64,000 bases of DNA from positions 1,116,001-1,180,000 of the forward strand of contig NZ_CP032616.1 in assembly GCF_003626975.1 (NCBI RefSeq), in the 5' to 3' direction. Of the stretch, positions 24,785 through 34,287 are shown piece after piece; within the stretch, counting starts at the first letter, position 1; every line of letters starts with the position of its first letter. The notes beneath the pieces were generated by a model. The model worked only from the letters and a program-made list of their open reading frames with translations, had not been told where the DNA came from and did not search any database. A program made the translations under genes and the position numbers. Source of the stretch: Pseudomonas sp. DY-1 (lineage in GTDB: Bacteria; Pseudomonadota; Gammaproteobacteria; Pseudomonadales; Pseudomonadaceae).

Positions 24785-25987
24785 ATGAAACAACGCATTC
24801 TGATTGTCGGCGCCGGTTTCGGTGGTATGTGGAGCGCCTTGAGCGCGACTCGCTTGCTGGACCAGCATGGCCGCCACGACGTCGAAGTGGTGGTACTTGC
24901 ACCCCAGGCCGAGCTGCGCGTACGTCCGCGCTTCTACGAACCCGAGGTGCACAAGATGGTGGCACCGCTGGGTGAGCTGTTCGACGCAGTGGGCGTTACC
25001 TTTGTCAAAGGCTTCGCCGAACGTATCGATGTCGAGGGCAAGCGCGTCGGTTATCGTGGTGTCGACGGCCAGTTCGCTGAACTGAGCTACGACCGCTTGG
25101 TCCTGGCCACTGGAAGCCACGTAGTGCGCCCGGCAATGTCTGGCGTCGAACACGCTTTCGATGTCGACCAACTGGATGAGGCAATTCGACTGGATCGCCA
25201 CATCCAGTCCCTGGCCGAGCGTCCCCAGTCCATCAGTCGCAACACCGTGGTTGTCGCCGGTGGCGGTTTCACCGGTATCGAGACCGCTGCCGAAATGCCG
25301 GCCCGCCTACGTGCAGTGCTTGGCGAGGGCGCTGATGTCCGAGTGATCGTCGTCGACCGTGGCAGCGAAATCGGTGCAGCACTGGGCGAGGGGCCGCGCA
25401 GGGCCATCGTCGAGGCGTCCACCGAACTGGGTATCGAGTGGCGCCTGAACAGCGGCGTGGCTTCGGTGGATGCCGCCGGGGTAACCCTCTTCAGTGGTGA
25501 GCGCATCGAAGCGGACACCGTGATCTGGACCGTTGGCGTGCGCGCCAGCTCGCTGACCGAGCAGGTTCCGGCGGAGCGTGACGGCCAGGGCCGTCTCCAC
25601 GTAAACGCCAATCTGCAGGTGCATGGACATGACGACGTGTTCGCTACCGGCGACGTTGCCCGCGCGGCATGCGACGACCAGGGCAACCATGCACTGATGT
25701 CCTGCCAGCACGCGATCGCCCTGGGGCGTTCCGCCGGCAACAACGTCGCCGCCAGCCTGCTGGGCGTCGCGTCGATCCCCTACAGCCAGCCCAAGTACGT
25801 CACCTGCCTGGATCTCGGCGCCTGGGGGGCCGTGTTCACCGAAGGTTGGGACCGCCAGATCAAGTTCGAACGGCAGGAAGGCAAGTCCATCAAGCAGCAG
25901 ATCAACTCCGTGTGGATCTATCCGCCGGCGGCTGATCGCGCCACCGCGCTGGCTGCCGCCGATCCGCTGATCCCGGTTGTTGCCTGA
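24785..25987 (+). CDS. NDH-2-like FAD/NAD(P) oxidoreductase
   Basis: A protein of 400 residues. The FAD motif ILIVGAGFGGMWSALSA is at the N-terminus and a second dinucleotide motif, VVVAGGGFTGIETAAE, lies mid-protein. TVIWTVGVRASSL and the FAD-anchoring DVFATGDVA complete the type II NADH dehydrogenase-like fold. Such enzymes pass electrons from NAD(P)H to quinones. The C-terminus lacks an obvious membrane anchor and ends IPVVA, so a soluble role is possible. It follows a perfect palindrome that is probably the target of the divergent Rrf2 protein. Confidence 0.87.
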   Translation: MKQRILIVGAGFGGMWSALSATRLLDQHGRHDVEVVVLAPQAELRVRPRFYEPEVHKMVAPLGELFDAVGVTFVKGFAERIDVEGKRVGYRGVDGQFAELSYDRLVLATGSHVVRPAMSGVEHAFDVDQLDEAIRLDRHIQSLAERPQSISRNTVVVAGGGFTGIETAAEMPARLRAVLGEGADVRVIVVDRGSEIGAALGEGPRRAIVEASTELGIEWRLNSGVASVDAAGVTLFSGERIEADTVIWTVGVRASSLTEQVPAERDGQGRLHVNANLQVHGHDDVFATGDVARAACDDQGNHALMSCQHAIALGRSAGNNVAASLLGVASIPYSQPKYVTCLDLGAWGAVFTEGWDRQIKFERQEGKSIKQQINSVWIYPPAADRATALAAADPLIPVVA

Positions 25988-26072
25988 TACCCGTAGTCGC
26001 TAACCAATCGTCTGGGTCGCCCGTCCTGTAACGGGCGATCCCAGGCCCCGATCTACATGCCCGGAGCCTGCC

Positions 26073-26345
26073 ATGAGCCTGACGGTCATGATTCTCACCC
26101 GCCCCCTGGCTGCCGCAGCCATCGAACAGATCATCAGCCAGTGCCTGCCCGGCGTCGCCTGGACGCTCCAGTCGATATCGGCCGAAGGTTGCGCCTGGCG
26201 TCTGCACCTTTGCATCGATCCGTGCGCCGAGCCGGTGTGCGGCATGTTCTCCTCGATCGTGGCCAACGAATGGCTGACAGGCATTGAGTTCGTGTCACCA
26301 GCACCTACCGAGTGTTCGCTGTCGCAGGCAGCTACTTTCCAGTAA
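26073..26345 (+). CDS. Small hypothetical protein (90 aa)
   Basis: An open frame of 90 residues, MSLTVMILTRPLAAAAIEQIISQCLPGVAW, with an amphipathic first half and four Cys in the second. It is not recognised. The ribosome site is only GGAG at 9-10 bp. It lies 85 bp after the NDH-2-like gene in the same direction. Coding is plausible but unproven. The 194 bp between it and the next gene show nothing I can assign. Confidence 0.45.
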   Translation: MSLTVMILTRPLAAAAIEQIISQCLPGVAWTLQSISAEGCAWRLHLCIDPCAEPVCGMFSSIVANEWLTGIEFVSPAPTECSLSQAATFQ

Positions 26346-26539
26346 CGGTCTCGAATGCACTGGCAATCGCATCGGCGACCACAGGCACCCGCGGGCATGG
26401 CACACATCCTTGGCGGACGGACCCGCGATTCCATGCTTTTGGATAGTGCCGACCGGTGCTTGTTGGAACCATAGTCCGGCTCTAGCCTCAAGCATGGCTT
26501 TGCCACGCGTGGTCCTGACAACAAGCACAAGGAACCGCC

Positions 26540-28069
26540 ATGACCGCCCAATCGAATCCATCGTCCGATCTACTCGATGTGCTGATCGTCGGCGCCGGTC
26601 TATCCGGTATCGGCGCCGCCTGTTACCTGAAGCGGGACCAACCCTCCAAACGCTTCCAGGTACTCGAAGCGCGCAACGACCTGGGCGGTACCTGGGACCT
26701 GTTCCGCTATCCCGGCATCCGCTCGGATTCCGACCTCTATACCTTCGGCTTCGAGTTCAAGCCCTGGAAGGACGAGAAGGCGATCGCCGATGCCAGCGCG
26801 ATCATGGGGTACCTGCGCGAAACCGTGGCGGAGCATTGCATCGAGCAGCACATTCGCTACGGCCAGAAGGTGGTGTCGGCGGACTGGCATAGCGAACGTG
26901 GCTGCTGGGAAGTGCTGGTGGAGGATGTCGCGACTGGCCAGCGCAGCATCGTACGCAGCCGCTGGCTGTTCTCGGCAGGTGGGTACTACCGCTATGACCA
27001 GGGTTTCGCCCCTGCTTTCGAGGGCGTCGAACGATTCCGAGGGCAGGTGATCCATCCGCAGCACTGGCCGGAGGACCTGGATTACAGCGGCAAGCGCGTC
27101 GTGGTGATCGGCAGCGGCGCCACCGCCGTGACTTTGGTGCCGGCGATGGCCGAAAAGGCAGCCCACGTGACCATGCTGCAACGCACGCCGAGCTACGTGA
27201 TTCCGCTGCCGGCGAAGGATCCGATCGCACTGCTGCTGCGCAAGTTGCTTCCGGAGCAAACCGCCTACGCCCTGGTTCGCTACAAGAACGCCAAGGTGGC
27301 GCTGGCCATGTGGCGCTTCTGCCAGCGCTTTCCCAATGCCGCGCGGCGCATCATCCGCTTCGTCAACCAGCGTGCGTTGCCCAGGGACTACCCGGTCGAT
27401 CAGCACTTCAACCCGCCCTACAACCCTTGGGACCAGCGTCTGTGCGTCGTACCGGACAGCGACTTGTTCCGGGCGCTGGGCAGCGGCAAGGCGTCCATCG
27501 TCACCGATCACATCGAGACCTTTACCGAGCAGGGCGTACGCCTGAAGTCCGGCGCGGAACTGGAGGCGGACATCGTCATCACTGCGACGGGCCTCAACGT
27601 GCAGGTGTTCGGCGGTGTCCAGCTTTCCCGCGACGGCCAGCCCATCGCCTGGAACGAAACGGTCGCCTACAAGGGCATGATGCTGTCCGGCATTCCCAAC
27701 TTCGCTTTCGCGGTGGGCTACACCAACGCATCCTGGACGCTCAAGGTGAGCCTGCTCTGCGAGCACTTCTGCCGATTGCTGGGCTACATGGATGACCACG
27801 ACCACGCCGTATGCCAGCCCCTTGCGCCAGCGGGCATGGAGACCCGGCCGCTGCTGGATTTCGGTGCCGGCTACGTGCAGCGTGTCCTGGCCAACCTGCC
27901 GCGCCAGGGGCCGGGCACGCCCTGGGTGATGTCCATGGATTACTTCAAGGATGTGAAGCTGCTGCGCAAAGGCCCGGTCGCCGATGCCTGCCTGCAATTC
28001 TCCGCCGTACCGGCTGTTCATTCGCCTGCATCGCCTGAAGCGGCGATGGCGCTGGACGGCGCGTCCTGA
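26540..28069 (+). CDS. Flavin-containing / Baeyer-Villiger-type monooxygenase
   Basis: A protein of 509 residues. FAD motif GAGLSG (residues 18-23) and NADPH motif GSGATA (191-196). Between them is the Baeyer-Villiger fingerprint FxGxxxHxxxWP (Phe166 to Pro177, [12 protein letters not shown]). [25 protein letters not shown] is typical of EthA-like enzymes. It would insert oxygen into ketones or oxidise S/N atoms with NADPH and O2; the substrate is unknown. AAGGA precedes the ATG. It is followed by a 13-bp hairpin and appears to be a single-gene unit. Confidence 0.9.
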   Translation: MTAQSNPSSDLLDVLIVGAGLSGIGAACYLKRDQPSKRFQVLEARNDLGGTWDLFRYPGIRSDSDLYTFGFEFKPWKDEKAIADASAIMGYLRETVAEHCIEQHIRYGQKVVSADWHSERGCWEVLVEDVATGQRSIVRSRWLFSAGGYYRYDQGFAPAFEGVERFRGQVIHPQHWPEDLDYSGKRVVVIGSGATAVTLVPAMAEKAAHVTMLQRTPSYVIPLPAKDPIALLLRKLLPEQTAYALVRYKNAKVALAMWRFCQRFPNAARRIIRFVNQRALPRDYPVDQHFNPPYNPWDQRLCVVPDSDLFRALGSGKASIVTDHIETFTEQGVRLKSGAELEADIVITATGLNVQVFGGVQLSRDGQPIAWNETVAYKGMMLSGIPNFAFAVGYTNASWTLKVSLLCEHFCRLLGYMDDHDHAVCQPLAPAGMETRPLLDFGAGYVQRVLANLPRQGPGTPWVMSMDYFKDVKLLRKGPVADACLQFSAVPAVHSPASPEAAMALDGAS

Positions 28070-28074
28070 CGCTT

Positions 28075-28112
28075 GCCGTGCCGCGAGAGGGGATGCCCAC
28101 TCGCGGCACGGC
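28075..28112. terminator. Bidirectional stem-loop between converging genes
   Basis: A perfect 13-bp stem, GCCGTGCCGCGAG with CTCGCGGCACGGC, and a 12-nt loop, 6 bp past the monooxygenase stop and 8 bp before the stop of the convergent YgiN-like gene. There is no T-run on either side, but position and strength fit shared termination. Confidence 0.65.
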
Positions 28113-28120
28113 ATTGCGGC

Positions 28121-28429
28121 TCAGGTGGCTGCGGTGTTCTTCAGACCCAGTACTTCGATGGGCTCGATGCTCGGCGGGTAGGCGAGCATTTCCGCTGCGT
28201 TAGCCATCAGTGCGGCTGCGATGGGACCGTTCAGGTGAGCCTGGCGGCCGGCTTCGTCGATGAAGGCATCGAATACACCGAAGGTCGTTGGCGACAAACG
28301 CAGGGCGAACCAGAGCGGCGTGGTGGCTTCCTGGTTGGCCAGGGCCAGTCCGGTCTCCAAAAAGGCGGCCACATCGGCCTCCTTGCCGGGCTTGGCTTCC
28401 AGTCGGGCGAACAGTGCGAGCTTGATCAT
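28121..28429 (-). CDS. YgiN/ABM-family small monooxygenase
   Basis: A protein of 102 residues from the ATG at 28429, chosen because TAGGAGAAAG lies 6 bp upstream; a longer frame to 28516 has no ribosome site. MIKLALFARLEAKPGKEADVAAFLETGLALANQEATTPLWFALRLSPTTFGVFDAFIDEAGRQAHL is the ferredoxin-like ABM fold of quinol monooxygenase YgiN. Family members oxidise quinols or aromatic polyketides without cofactor, as dimers. Two TATCGATA boxes lie upstream. It converges with the Baeyer-Villiger-type gene. Confidence 0.85.
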   Translation of the reverse strand: MIKLALFARLEAKPGKEADVAAFLETGLALANQEATTPLWFALRLSPTTFGVFDAFIDEAGRQAHLNGPIAAALMANAAEMLAYPPSIEPIEVLGLKNTAAT

Positions 28430-28491
28430 TGCGCTTTCTCCTAAAGGCGATCCCACATGGGAACGGCCCAAAGGTACGGCCACGACTGGAT

Positions 28492-28533
28492 GTATCGATA
28501 TTGGCGAGAATGACATCTTTGGTATCGATATTG
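28492..28533. promoter_or_regulatory. Direct-repeat boxes upstream of the YgiN-like gene
   Basis: GTATCGATATTG occurs at 28492-28503 and again at 28522-28533, exactly 30 bp apart; each copy contains the palindrome TATCGATA. They lie 63-104 bp upstream of the gene start. The boxes resemble the TATCGA half-sites near the MarR gene at 2.8 kb. Confidence 0.5.
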
Positions 28534-28592
28534 CCGGAACCCTCAGCTCAGTAATTTCGGCAACGTCCCGCTGACGCTGTTATCGCATGGCG

Positions 28593-29495
28593 TCAGGGTC
28601 TTGCGGGCTCGCCCCTCAACTGTTCCCGCAAGAGTTCCAGGTAACGGGTGGCACCCAGCCCGCGCGGACGGGCCTTGATCCACACCACGTCTACCCAGAG
28701 CCGCAACTGGCTGGCCATGTTGTCGAAGACCACTTCGGTGAGCGTGCCCGATGCCAGCAAGGGCTGGATCAGCGGCTGCGGCAGGTATGCCCAGCCAAGG
28801 CCCGCCTGCACCAGGTCGAGGGTTGCCAGGTAGCTGTCGGTCAGCCAGACCCGGTGCGACAGCACGATCTGCGGATCGGACGCGGTGGGTTCGCCAGTGG
28901 CGACGATGATCTGGCGGGTGTCGGCCATCTGCGCTTCACCCAGGGGCAACTGCCCACCCGCAGCCGGGAAACCGGGCGCCGCCACGGCGACCAGCAACTG
29001 GCTGCCAGCCTCGAGAAAGGCCTCGCGCTCGTCGATTCCTGGTCGCTCGAATACCAGTGCCAGTTGCACGCTACCCTCATGCAGCATGCGCACAGCTTCG
29101 GATTGCGAAGCCGAGCGCACCTCGATCTCCAGTGTTGGAAACTCACGGGCCAGGATCGCCAGCGGGCGGCTCCAGGCGCCCGTTTGCAGCTCGGGCGCCA
29201 TGGCCAGGACCAGGCGTCGCTCCAGGCCCTGATGCAATTGCAGCGCATGGGCGTCCAGCAGGTTGAGCTGGCTGGCGACCTGCCGCGCCTGGGGCTCCAA
29301 TGCAAGGGCCGCCGCTGTTGGCAGCGCCTTGCGCGTGGCGCGATCGAACAGCGGCATGTCCAGTTCGGCCTCCAGCTGGGCGATGGCCATGCTGACGGCG
29401 GATGGCACGCGACCAAGGTTTCGCGCGGCCGCGGAGAAGGAACCGCCGTCCAGCACGGCAAGGAACACTTTCAGGGATTCGCTGGTAAAGGCCAT
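28593..29495 (-). CDS. LysR-family transcriptional regulator
   Basis: A protein of 300 residues. LysR helix-turn-helix in residues 5-60 ([45 protein letters not shown]), followed by a periplasmic-binding-protein-like effector domain. It is divergent from two short-chain dehydrogenase genes, with 97 bp between start codons, so these are the probable targets. A CCTGAT/ATCAGG inverted repeat (29512-29540) lies in the gap. The effector is unknown. The ATG at 29495 has a weak ribosome site (AAAACAAC). Confidence 0.9.
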   Translation of the reverse strand: MAFTSESLKVFLAVLDGGSFSAAARNLGRVPSAVSMAIAQLEAELDMPLFDRATRKALPTAAALALEPQARQVASQLNLLDAHALQLHQGLERRLVLAMAPELQTGAWSRPLAILAREFPTLEIEVRSASQSEAVRMLHEGSVQLALVFERPGIDEREAFLEAGSQLLVAVAAPGFPAAGGQLPLGEAQMADTRQIIVATGEPTASDPQIVLSHRVWLTDSYLATLDLVQAGLGWAYLPQPLIQPLLASGTLTEVVFDNMASQLRLWVDVVWIKARPRGLGATRYLELLREQLRGEPARP

Positions 29496-29592
29496 GTTGT
29501 TTTCAGTTTTCCTGATGACAGTTGTCTTTTTCTATCAGGAGCGCGCACGTAATTTCTACTCCAGCGATGACAACGAGCATGAGGAGCTTGAA

Positions 29593-30372
29593 ATGACCCA
29601 AACGAATTGTCAGGGCCAGGTGGCACTGGTCAGTGGTGCCGGCAGCGAACTGGGAATCGGCATGGCCATTGCCCGCAGGCTCGGGGCTGCCGGGGCGAAG
29701 CTGATCGTCACGGCGAGCAGCGCGCGTATTGCCGAACGGGTGGCCGAGCTGCGCGCGGAGGGCTTCGAGGCGGAAGGCCGGGCGGCGGACCTGACCGATG
29801 AAACCCAGGTTCGCGCGCTGGCTGACTGGGCCGAAGCACTCTGGGGCCGCATCGACATCCTGGTGAACAATGCCGGCATGGCCATGCAAGGCAGCCCCGA
29901 GCCTTTCGCTGAAGTCGCCAGCATGGACCTGGAAACCTGGAACCTGTCCATCTCGCGAAACCTGACCACCGCCTTCCTGCTGACCCGCGCCGTGCTGCCG
30001 GGCATGCAGGCGAGGGGATATGGGCGTGTCGTGCAGATCAGCTCAACCACCGGCACCCGTGGCAGCAATCCGGGCGAAGCCGCCTACAGTGCTGCCAAGG
30101 CCGGCATGGTGGGCCTGAACATGGGATTGGCGCTGGAAGTCGCGCGCCAGGGCATCACTGTCAACTGCGTTGCGCCGGGCTGGATCGGCACTGGCTCCAG
30201 CACGGATGAAGAGCGTCATGCGGCCAGCTACGTTCCCGTGGGCCGGGCAGGGCGGCCCGAAGAGGTTGCGGCAGCGGTGGCGTTCCTCGCTTCGCCCGAA
30301 GCCAGCTACATCACCGGCGAAACGCTGGTGGTGGATGGCGGCAACTGCCTGATCGAGAACAAAGCGCCTTGA
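29593..30372 (+). CDS. Short-chain dehydrogenase/reductase
   Basis: A protein of 259 residues, classical SDR. Glycine motif [10 protein letters not shown] (14-23), NNAG at 92-95, catalytic Ser150/151, Tyr165 and Lys169 ([11 protein letters not shown]), and C-terminal [11 protein letters not shown]. The substrate is unknown. GAGGAG precedes the ATG. It is followed 14 bp later by another SDR and is divergent from a LysR regulator, so the pair is probably an inducible two-step oxidation of an alcohol or diol (inference). Confidence 0.9.
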   Translation: MTQTNCQGQVALVSGAGSELGIGMAIARRLGAAGAKLIVTASSARIAERVAELRAEGFEAEGRAADLTDETQVRALADWAEALWGRIDILVNNAGMAMQGSPEPFAEVASMDLETWNLSISRNLTTAFLLTRAVLPGMQARGYGRVVQISSTTGTRGSNPGEAAYSAAKAGMVGLNMGLALEVARQGITVNCVAPGWIGTGSSTDEERHAASYVPVGRAGRPEEVAAAVAFLASPEASYITGETLVVDGGNCLIENKAP

Positions 30373-30386
30373 GGGAGGTGGTCACC

Positions 30387-31145
30387 ATGAGCAATCCCGT
30401 TGTACTGGTCACGGGCGCGGCAGGCGGTGTTGGCCGGGCGTTGGTCAAACGCTTCATTCAGGGCGGCTGGCAGGTCTTCACCACCGACCTCTCGACCGAG
30501 GGGCTGGCACGACTGCAATCGGAGCATCCTGCCTGCGGCATCTTCGCCGGCGATATCCGTCGGCCGTCGACCTGCACCGCAGTGGTCGCCGCGGCACTGG
30601 CGTCCTTCGGCCGGCTGGATGCGCTGGTCAACGCTGCCGGCGTGTGGCGCGAAGGTCCGGTGGAATCCTTCAGCGAAGAGGACTTCGATCTGGTGCTCGA
30701 TGTGAACCTGAAGGCCACCTTCTTCATGTGCTCGGCCGCGATTCCACCGCTCAAGGCATCCGCTGGCGCCATCGTCAACATCTCCAGCGATGCCGGCCGC
30801 CAGGGCAACCGTAATGCGGCGGCCTACTGCGCCAGCAAGGGCGGGGTGACGTTGCTGACCAAGACCCTGGCTCTGGACCTGGCGCCATGCGGCGTGCGCT
30901 GCAACGCCGTGTCGCCCGGTGATATCGAGACGCCGATGCTGAAGTTCCAGGCCGAGCATTACGGCCAGGGCGACCCCGAAGGCTACTACCGCGAGCTGTT
31001 GGCCAAGTATCCGCAGGGCGACCGGGCCTGCTTCATCCAGCCCGAGGAGGTTGCCGAGCTGGCGTACTTCCTCTGCCAGCCAGGCGCGCGCTCGATCACC
31101 GGTGCGGACATGGCGATTGATAGGGGGGTGTCGGCGGGGAATTGA
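30387..31145 (+). CDS. Short-chain dehydrogenase/reductase
   Basis: A protein of 252 residues, classical SDR. TGAAGGVG at 9-16, Ser133/134, Tyr147 and Lys151 (AAAYCASKGG), and C-terminal ITGADMAIDRG. It is distinct from the preceding SDR and probably co-transcribed (14-bp gap, GGGAGG ribosome site). The insert after DIETPMLKFQ (about 190-215) with GYYRELLAKYPQ may form the substrate lid. It is the last gene before the 151-bp repeat array. Confidence 0.9.
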   Translation: MSNPVVLVTGAAGGVGRALVKRFIQGGWQVFTTDLSTEGLARLQSEHPACGIFAGDIRRPSTCTAVVAAALASFGRLDALVNAAGVWREGPVESFSEEDFDLVLDVNLKATFFMCSAAIPPLKASAGAIVNISSDAGRQGNRNAAAYCASKGGVTLLTKTLALDLAPCGVRCNAVSPGDIETPMLKFQAEHYGQGDPEGYYRELLAKYPQGDRACFIQPEEVAELAYFLCQPGARSITGADMAIDRGVSAGN

Positions 31146-31202
31146 GCCATCATTGATCTGAAAAGCTCTCGTAGGCTGGACCACGCTTCACCGGTCCACC
31201 AT

Positions 31203-32187
31203 TGGCGGTTGGCCTCGTCTGGTGGAAATAAAAAACGAGTTCCACCCTACGGGGTGCCACGGCGCACTTGTAGGAGCGAGCTTGCTCGCGAACCTTCAGG
31301 GCCGGCGTTTCGCGAGCAAGCACGCTCCTACACAAAGCCTTGGAATCCGATGTCGGCGGTTGGCCTCGTGTGGTGGAGATAGAAAACGATTTCCACCCTA
31401 CGGGGTGCCACGGAGCACTTGTAGGAGCGAGCCTTGGAATCCGATGTCAGCGGTTGGCCTCGTGTGGTGGAGATAGAAAACGAGTTCCACCCTACGGGGT
31501 ACCACGGAGCACTTGTAGGAGCGAGCTTGCTCGCGAACCTTCAGGGCAGGCCTTTCGCGAGCAAGCTTGCTCCTACACAAAGCCTTGGAATCCGATGTCG
31601 GCGGTTAGCCTCGTGTGGTGGAGATAGAAAACGATTTCCACCCTACGGGGTACCACGGCGCACTTGTAGGAGCGAGCTTGCTCGCGAACCTTCAGGGCCG
31701 GCGTTTCGCGAGCAAGCACGCTCCTACACAAAGCCTTGGAATCCGATGTCGGCGGTTGGCCTCGTGTGGTGGAGATAGAAAACGATTTCCACCCTACGGG
31801 GTGCCACGGAGCACTTGTAGGAGCGAGCTTGCTCGCGAACCTTCAGGGCCGGCGTTTCGCGAGCAAGCACGCTCCTACACAAAGCCTTGGAATCCGATGT
31901 CGGCGGTTGGCCTCGTGTGGTGGAGATAGAAAACGATTTCCACCCTACGGGGTGCCACGGAGCACTTGTAGGAGCGAGCTTGCTCGCGAACCTTCAGCAC
32001 CGGCCTTTCGCGAGCAAGCTCGCTCCTACACAAAGCCTTGGAATCCGATTTCTGCGGTTGGCCTCGTGTAGTGGAGATAGAAAACGAGTTCCACCCTACG
32101 GGGTGCCACGGCGCACTTGTAGGAGCGAGCTTGCTCGCGAACCTTCAGGGCAGGCGTTTCGCGAGCAAGCTTGCTCCTACACAAAGC
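31203..32187. repeat. Array of seven 151-bp tandem units each carrying a REP pair
   Basis: The marker GTTGGCCTCGT (one copy reads GTTAGCCTCGT) recurs at 31208, 31359, 31453, 31604, 31755, 31906 and 32057: steps of 151, 94, 151, 151, 151, 151. Each full unit holds a stem-forming CACCC-TACG-GGGTG, then an inverted REP pair, GTAGGAGCGAGCTTGCTCGC and its partner ending GCTCCTAC. Unit 2 lacks 57 bp covering most of the REP pair. The array runs to the base before the stop codon of the convergent operon. No coding potential is credible, since 151 is not a multiple of three. The bases 31146-31202 hold another hairpin (GGACCACG/GGTCCACC). Confidence 0.95.
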
Positions 32188-34287
32188 TCAGAACCCGCTT
32201 TCCCTCAGCAATACCGCCGCTACATGGGTCAGGCCTTCGGCCAACAGGCTGCGGCGGTTGCCGTCGATCTGCAGATGGCCGCGGGTTTCGCGCAGGGTGT
32301 GCGGGGCGGCTTCAAGCTGCACCAGCACATGGAACAGCGGCGGCGTCGGCACCAGTTCCTTGCCCTGGCTGGCCACGGTGAGCGGGCCGCCGTAGCGGGA
32401 GGCGAGCATCGGGTGTTCGAGTTTGCTGACGCGGGTGCTGCCAATGGCCACCACCTTGCCGGGGATGGGCGTCGGCTGGCCTTCGGGATAGAAACTCACC
32501 GCGCTGCCTTGCACCAGACGCTGCACGTCATCCTGGTCGACGTAGGCATCCACCTGCCAGCGGCTCGGGTCCACCAGCATGCCGATGGGCTCGCGGCTGT
32601 GCACCCATTGGCCGGGGCGCCAGTCGGGGTCGAGGTCCAGCCAGCGCCCGGAGAAGGGGGCCTGGAGCTTGAGCCGGGCGATCTCCGAGCGTGCGGCACG
32701 GGCCTCCTCGAACTGCACGCGCAGGCGCTGGCGAGTGGCCAGGGCCTGGTCGGCGCCACCCGGGTCGGCGATCAGGCCGCCAAGGCGCGCCTCGTAGCTC
32801 TTCACGCTGGCTTCGCTACTGGACAGGCGCGACGAGATGTCCGGTTCCTCAAGGGTGACCAGGGTCGCGCCAGCCTCAACCTCACCGGCCGGATGAATGG
32901 CCTGCAAGCGCGCGGGGTAGGGCGCGAAAACACGCAATTGCTGCTCCGCGCGAGCGACGCCAAGCGCATGGATCTCGCTGCGCCAGGGCACCGCCAGGAG
33001 TAGCAGGAGCGCGGCCAGCACGCCCCACCAGAAGTACCTGCGGCTATTGTGGATGGCGGCTCGATTGGCCCACCAGTGTTTCAATTCGCGCGCTATCGGC
33101 ATGACGATGAACCAGGAGATTTCCACGGCGAACAGCAGTATCCCGAGCAGTTTGAAGAAGAGCAGGTAAACCGCCACGGCAATACCGAGGAACAGCACCA
33201 GGCGATAGACCCAGGTGACGATGGCGAACGCCACCAGGGCGCGGCGTTTACCGGGGCTGAAGGATTCCGGCCAGTCTTCGTCAATCCCTAGCAGCATGCG
33301 CCGCAGGGTGGTCCGGGCCAGGGCCGAAGAGCGCTCATGGAGGTTGGGGAAGTCCAGCAGGTCGGACAGGATGAAGTAGCCGTCAAAACGCATGAACGGA
33401 CTGGCGTTCAGGGCCAGCGACAGGACCCAACTGGTCGTGGCGAGGTAGAGCAGGGCGTTGCGCAACGGGCCGGGGTCGGACAGGGCCCAACCGAGTGTGG
33501 CGAGGCCCGCCAGGGCCAGTTCGGTGAGGATGCCCGCCGAGGCGATGGCCAGGCGTTGCCGGGAGCTGCGCAGCTTCCAGCTCTCACCGGTATCGGTATA
33601 GAGCATTGGCCAGAGCACCACGAAGGCGATGCCCATGTGCCCGACGCGAAGGCCGAGGCGTGTCGCCACCAAAGCGTGGCCGAGTTCGTGAAGGGTCTTG
33701 GCCAGGGCCAGCGCCAAGGCGAAGCTGACCAGCCCGGACGCGGAGAAGGATTCCACCACCGCCGTGGTGAAGGCGTCCCATTGTTGCAATACCAGTAGCA
33801 CGCCGATCACGCCCAAGGTCACCACCAGCACCCCGGTCAGTGGCCGGAACAACCAGTCCAGATAGCCCGCCAGGTGTTCCAGATGCCGTTGCGGGCGCAG
33901 CAACGGGATACGAAAGAACAGGTAGTGGTGCAGCCACCATTTCCAGTTGAGCCAGGCATTGCCTTCACTGCGGGACGCCAAGCGGGCGGCGGCATCCGGC
34001 GTCGGGCGCAACAGCTGGTGCTGTTCGAGGAACTGGCGGAGCTCCAGTACCTGCTCCACATCCGGGCGCAGTGGCGTCTGTTGCTGGATGTCCTGGCAGA
34101 TCCGTTGCGGCGTGTCTTCCCAGCGCAGCAGGCATTCGAACTCCAGCCAGCCAATGCGATAGAAGCGATTGATCACTGTGTCCTGGATCACCCACGCCGG
34201 CTCGCCGTCGCTGCCGGGCGCGGTCTCCAGCAGCCGCAGGTCTTCGCGCAAAGGCGGGAGCGGCATCTGCGCCGCGTCGACGATCAC
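32188..34287 (-). CDS. RRE-like / M50 site-2 metalloprotease / HlyD adaptor fusion
   Basis: A protein of 699 residues. Residues about 28-95 resemble a PqqD/RiPP-recognition winged helix (WVIQDTVINRFYRIGWLEFECLLRW, then CQDIQQQT). An M50 membrane protease follows, with zinc motif HELGH at 200-204 and the third-ligand segment NASPFMRFDGY at 294-304 (Asp302), among about eight membrane segments. From about residue 440 it is a HlyD-type adaptor (lipoyl-like halves, coiled coil 510-570, beta barrel). It overlaps the preceding gene by 4 bp. A role in recognising, cutting or exporting the giant protein of the operon is inference; related fusions occur in peptide export loci (YydH type). Confidence 0.85.
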   Translation of the reverse strand: MIVDAAQMPLPPLREDLRLLETAPGSDGEPAWVIQDTVINRFYRIGWLEFECLLRWEDTPQRICQDIQQQTPLRPDVEQVLELRQFLEQHQLLRPTPDAAARLASRSEGNAWLNWKWWLHHYLFFRIPLLRPQRHLEHLAGYLDWLFRPLTGVLVVTLGVIGVLLVLQQWDAFTTAVVESFSASGLVSFALALALAKTLHELGHALVATRLGLRVGHMGIAFVVLWPMLYTDTGESWKLRSSRQRLAIASAGILTELALAGLATLGWALSDPGPLRNALLYLATTSWVLSLALNASPFMRFDGYFILSDLLDFPNLHERSSALARTTLRRMLLGIDEDWPESFSPGKRRALVAFAIVTWVYRLVLFLGIAVAVYLLFFKLLGILLFAVEISWFIVMPIARELKHWWANRAAIHNSRRYFWWGVLAALLLLLAVPWRSEIHALGVARAEQQLRVFAPYPARLQAIHPAGEVEAGATLVTLEEPDISSRLSSSEASVKSYEARLGGLIADPGGADQALATRQRLRVQFEEARAARSEIARLKLQAPFSGRWLDLDPDWRPGQWVHSREPIGMLVDPSRWQVDAYVDQDDVQRLVQGSAVSFYPEGQPTPIPGKVVAIGSTRVSKLEHPMLASRYGGPLTVASQGKELVPTPPLFHVLVQLEAAPHTLRETRGHLQIDGNRRSLLAEGLTHVAAVLLRESGF

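Noticed and set aside
29512..29540. CCTGAT/ATCAGG inverted repeat as the LysR site
   Set aside because: Arms of only 6 bp with a 17-bp spacer and no T-N11-A core; kept only as a remark in the LysR entry.
31203..32187. CRISPR array
   Set aside because: The whole 151-bp unit is repeated with nearly the same sequence; there are no unique spacers and no cas genes.
31222..32381. Overlapping 84-164-codon frames within the repeat array
   Set aside because: They are translations of the REP units; the 151-bp period shifts the reading frame in each unit, so no common protein results.
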